A stretch of DNA of 22,067 nucleotides from Flavobacteriales bacterium UBA4474 (GTDB taxonomy: Bacteria; Bacteroidota; Bacteroidia; Flavobacteriales_D; Sanyastnellaceae), in the NCBI GenBank assembly GCA_002389295.1, contig DGOE01000103.1, forward strand, positions 1 through 22,067. Direction: 5' to 3'. A program made the translations under genes and the position numbers. The notes under the pieces are model-generated. The model ran no database searches and had not been told where the DNA came from. It saw nothing but the letters and a program-made list of their open reading frames with translations. This document shows, piece after piece, positions 21,544-22,067 of the stretch (within the stretch, counting starts at the first letter, position 1; the number at the start of each line of letters is the position of its first letter).

Positions 21544-22067
21544 ATGAGACACGGAAAGAAATTCAATCACCTCGGCCGCCAAACCGCCCACAGAAAGGCG
21601 ATGATGGCCAACATGGCTTGCAGCCTGATCGAGCACAAGCGCATCACCACCACCTTGGCGAAGGCCAAGGCGTTGCGGGGATTCGTGGAGCCCCTTGTCA
21701 ACCGCTCAAAAGCTGACAGCACCCACAGCCGTCGTATTTGTTTCCGCTACCTGCGCGACAAGCACGCCGTGACGGAGCTGTTCAACGAAGTCGGACCAAA
21801 AGTGGCGACCCGCGAGGGCGGCTACACCCGCATCATCCGTGTGGGCAATCGTTTGGGCGACAATGCTGAGATGTGTATGATTGAGCTGGTTGACTTCAAC
21901 GAGCTCTACGGAAATGAAGCCAAGTCCAAGCGCAAGCGCAGCCGCCGCTCACGCCGCGGAGGTGCTGCTGCCGCTGCCCCAGTAGCTGAGGCTGCCGTTG
22001 CAGAAGAAGTGGTAACCGAGGAGGCTCCTGCCGCCGAGGCTGCTGCTGAGGAAGCGCCTGCTGCTGA
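21544..22067 (+). CDS. rplQ: 50S ribosomal protein L17, 3' end outside window
   Basis: L17 lies near the tunnel exit of the 50S subunit. The frame is open to the window end (174 codons plus 2 nt). Residues 1-123 are the family core: MRHGKKFNHLGRQTAHRKAM, the helix SLIEHKRITTTLAKAKALR, then EGGYTRIIRVGNRLGDNAEMCMIELVDF. A very basic stretch (KSKRKRSRRSRRGG, 127-140) and a low-complexity Ala/Glu/Val/Pro tail from residue 141 follow, still running at the end. E. coli L17 stops at about the end of the core, so this is a clear C-terminal extension; such tails are known in Bacteroidota. It closes the alpha cluster, 24 nt after rpoA. Confidence 0.98.
   Translation, partial: MRHGKKFNHLGRQTAHRKAMMANMACSLIEHKRITTTLAKAKALRGFVEPLVNRSKADSTHSRRICFRYLRDKHAVTELFNEVGPKVATREGGYTRIIRVGNRLGDNAEMCMIELVDFNELYGNEAKSKRKRSRRSRRGGAAAAAPVAEAAVAEEVVTEEAPAAEAAAEEAPAA

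Overview
The window is a core housekeeping region of a bacterium of the phylum Bacteroidota (Bacteroidetes). Base composition is moderately GC-rich, roughly 55-60% by eye, which is high for the phylum. The assignment rests on several features. The str cluster lacks tuf and runs straight into the S10 cluster. map lies between secY and infA with no adk. L2 carries the motif DHPMGGGEG. Ribosomal proteins L36 and S14 lack zinc ligands. The promoter has a TTG-N19-TAnnTTTG form, and almost no gene has a Shine-Dalgarno sequence. I cannot resolve family or genus.

Left part, bases 31-4120, minus strand: a tightly coupled four-gene operon. It starts with a PcrA/UvrD superfamily 1A DNA helicase, followed by an unrecognised cysteine-containing lipoprotein, an alpha/beta serine hydrolase, and a small lipoprotein with a TonB C-terminal-type domain. 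The first two junctions are TGATG stop/start overlaps and the third gap is 9 nt.

Middle, bases 4121-4302: a 182-nt divergent control region. It holds a well-spaced Bacteroidota promoter for the ribosomal cluster, three copies of the 7-mer CATTTCA (two forming a dyad), a probable GAAA-tetraloop hairpin at the start of the rpsL leader, and a weaker TAnnTTTG box immediately in front of the helicase gene.

Right part, bases 4303-22067, plus strand: one uninterrupted str-S10-spc-alpha superoperon of 33 genes: rpsL-rpsG-fusA, then rpsJ-rplC-rplD-rplW-rplB-rpsS-rplV-rpsC-rplP-rpmC-rpsQ, then rplN-rplX-rplE-rpsN-rpsH-rplF-rplR-rpsE-rpmD-rplO-secY-map-infA-rpmJ, then rpsM-rpsK-rpsD-rpoA-rplQ (cut by the window end). 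The largest gap is 48 nt and I see no convincing internal terminator or promoter. The products build the ribosome, drive translocation (EF-G) and initiation (IF-1), insert and export proteins (SecY), trim the initiator methionine (Map) and form the RNA polymerase alpha dimer.

No stretch over 300 bases lacks a gene, and I found no RNA gene, mobile element, CRISPR array or attachment site. I do not see a new multi-gene system here. The points worth a second look are regulatory and translational: the CATTTCA half-sites, the leader hairpin, the -3 purine bias and recurrent TRA-GCC-ATG junctions in place of Shine-Dalgarno sites, a 13-nt anti-SD complement inside rplV, and the make-up of the helicase operon.
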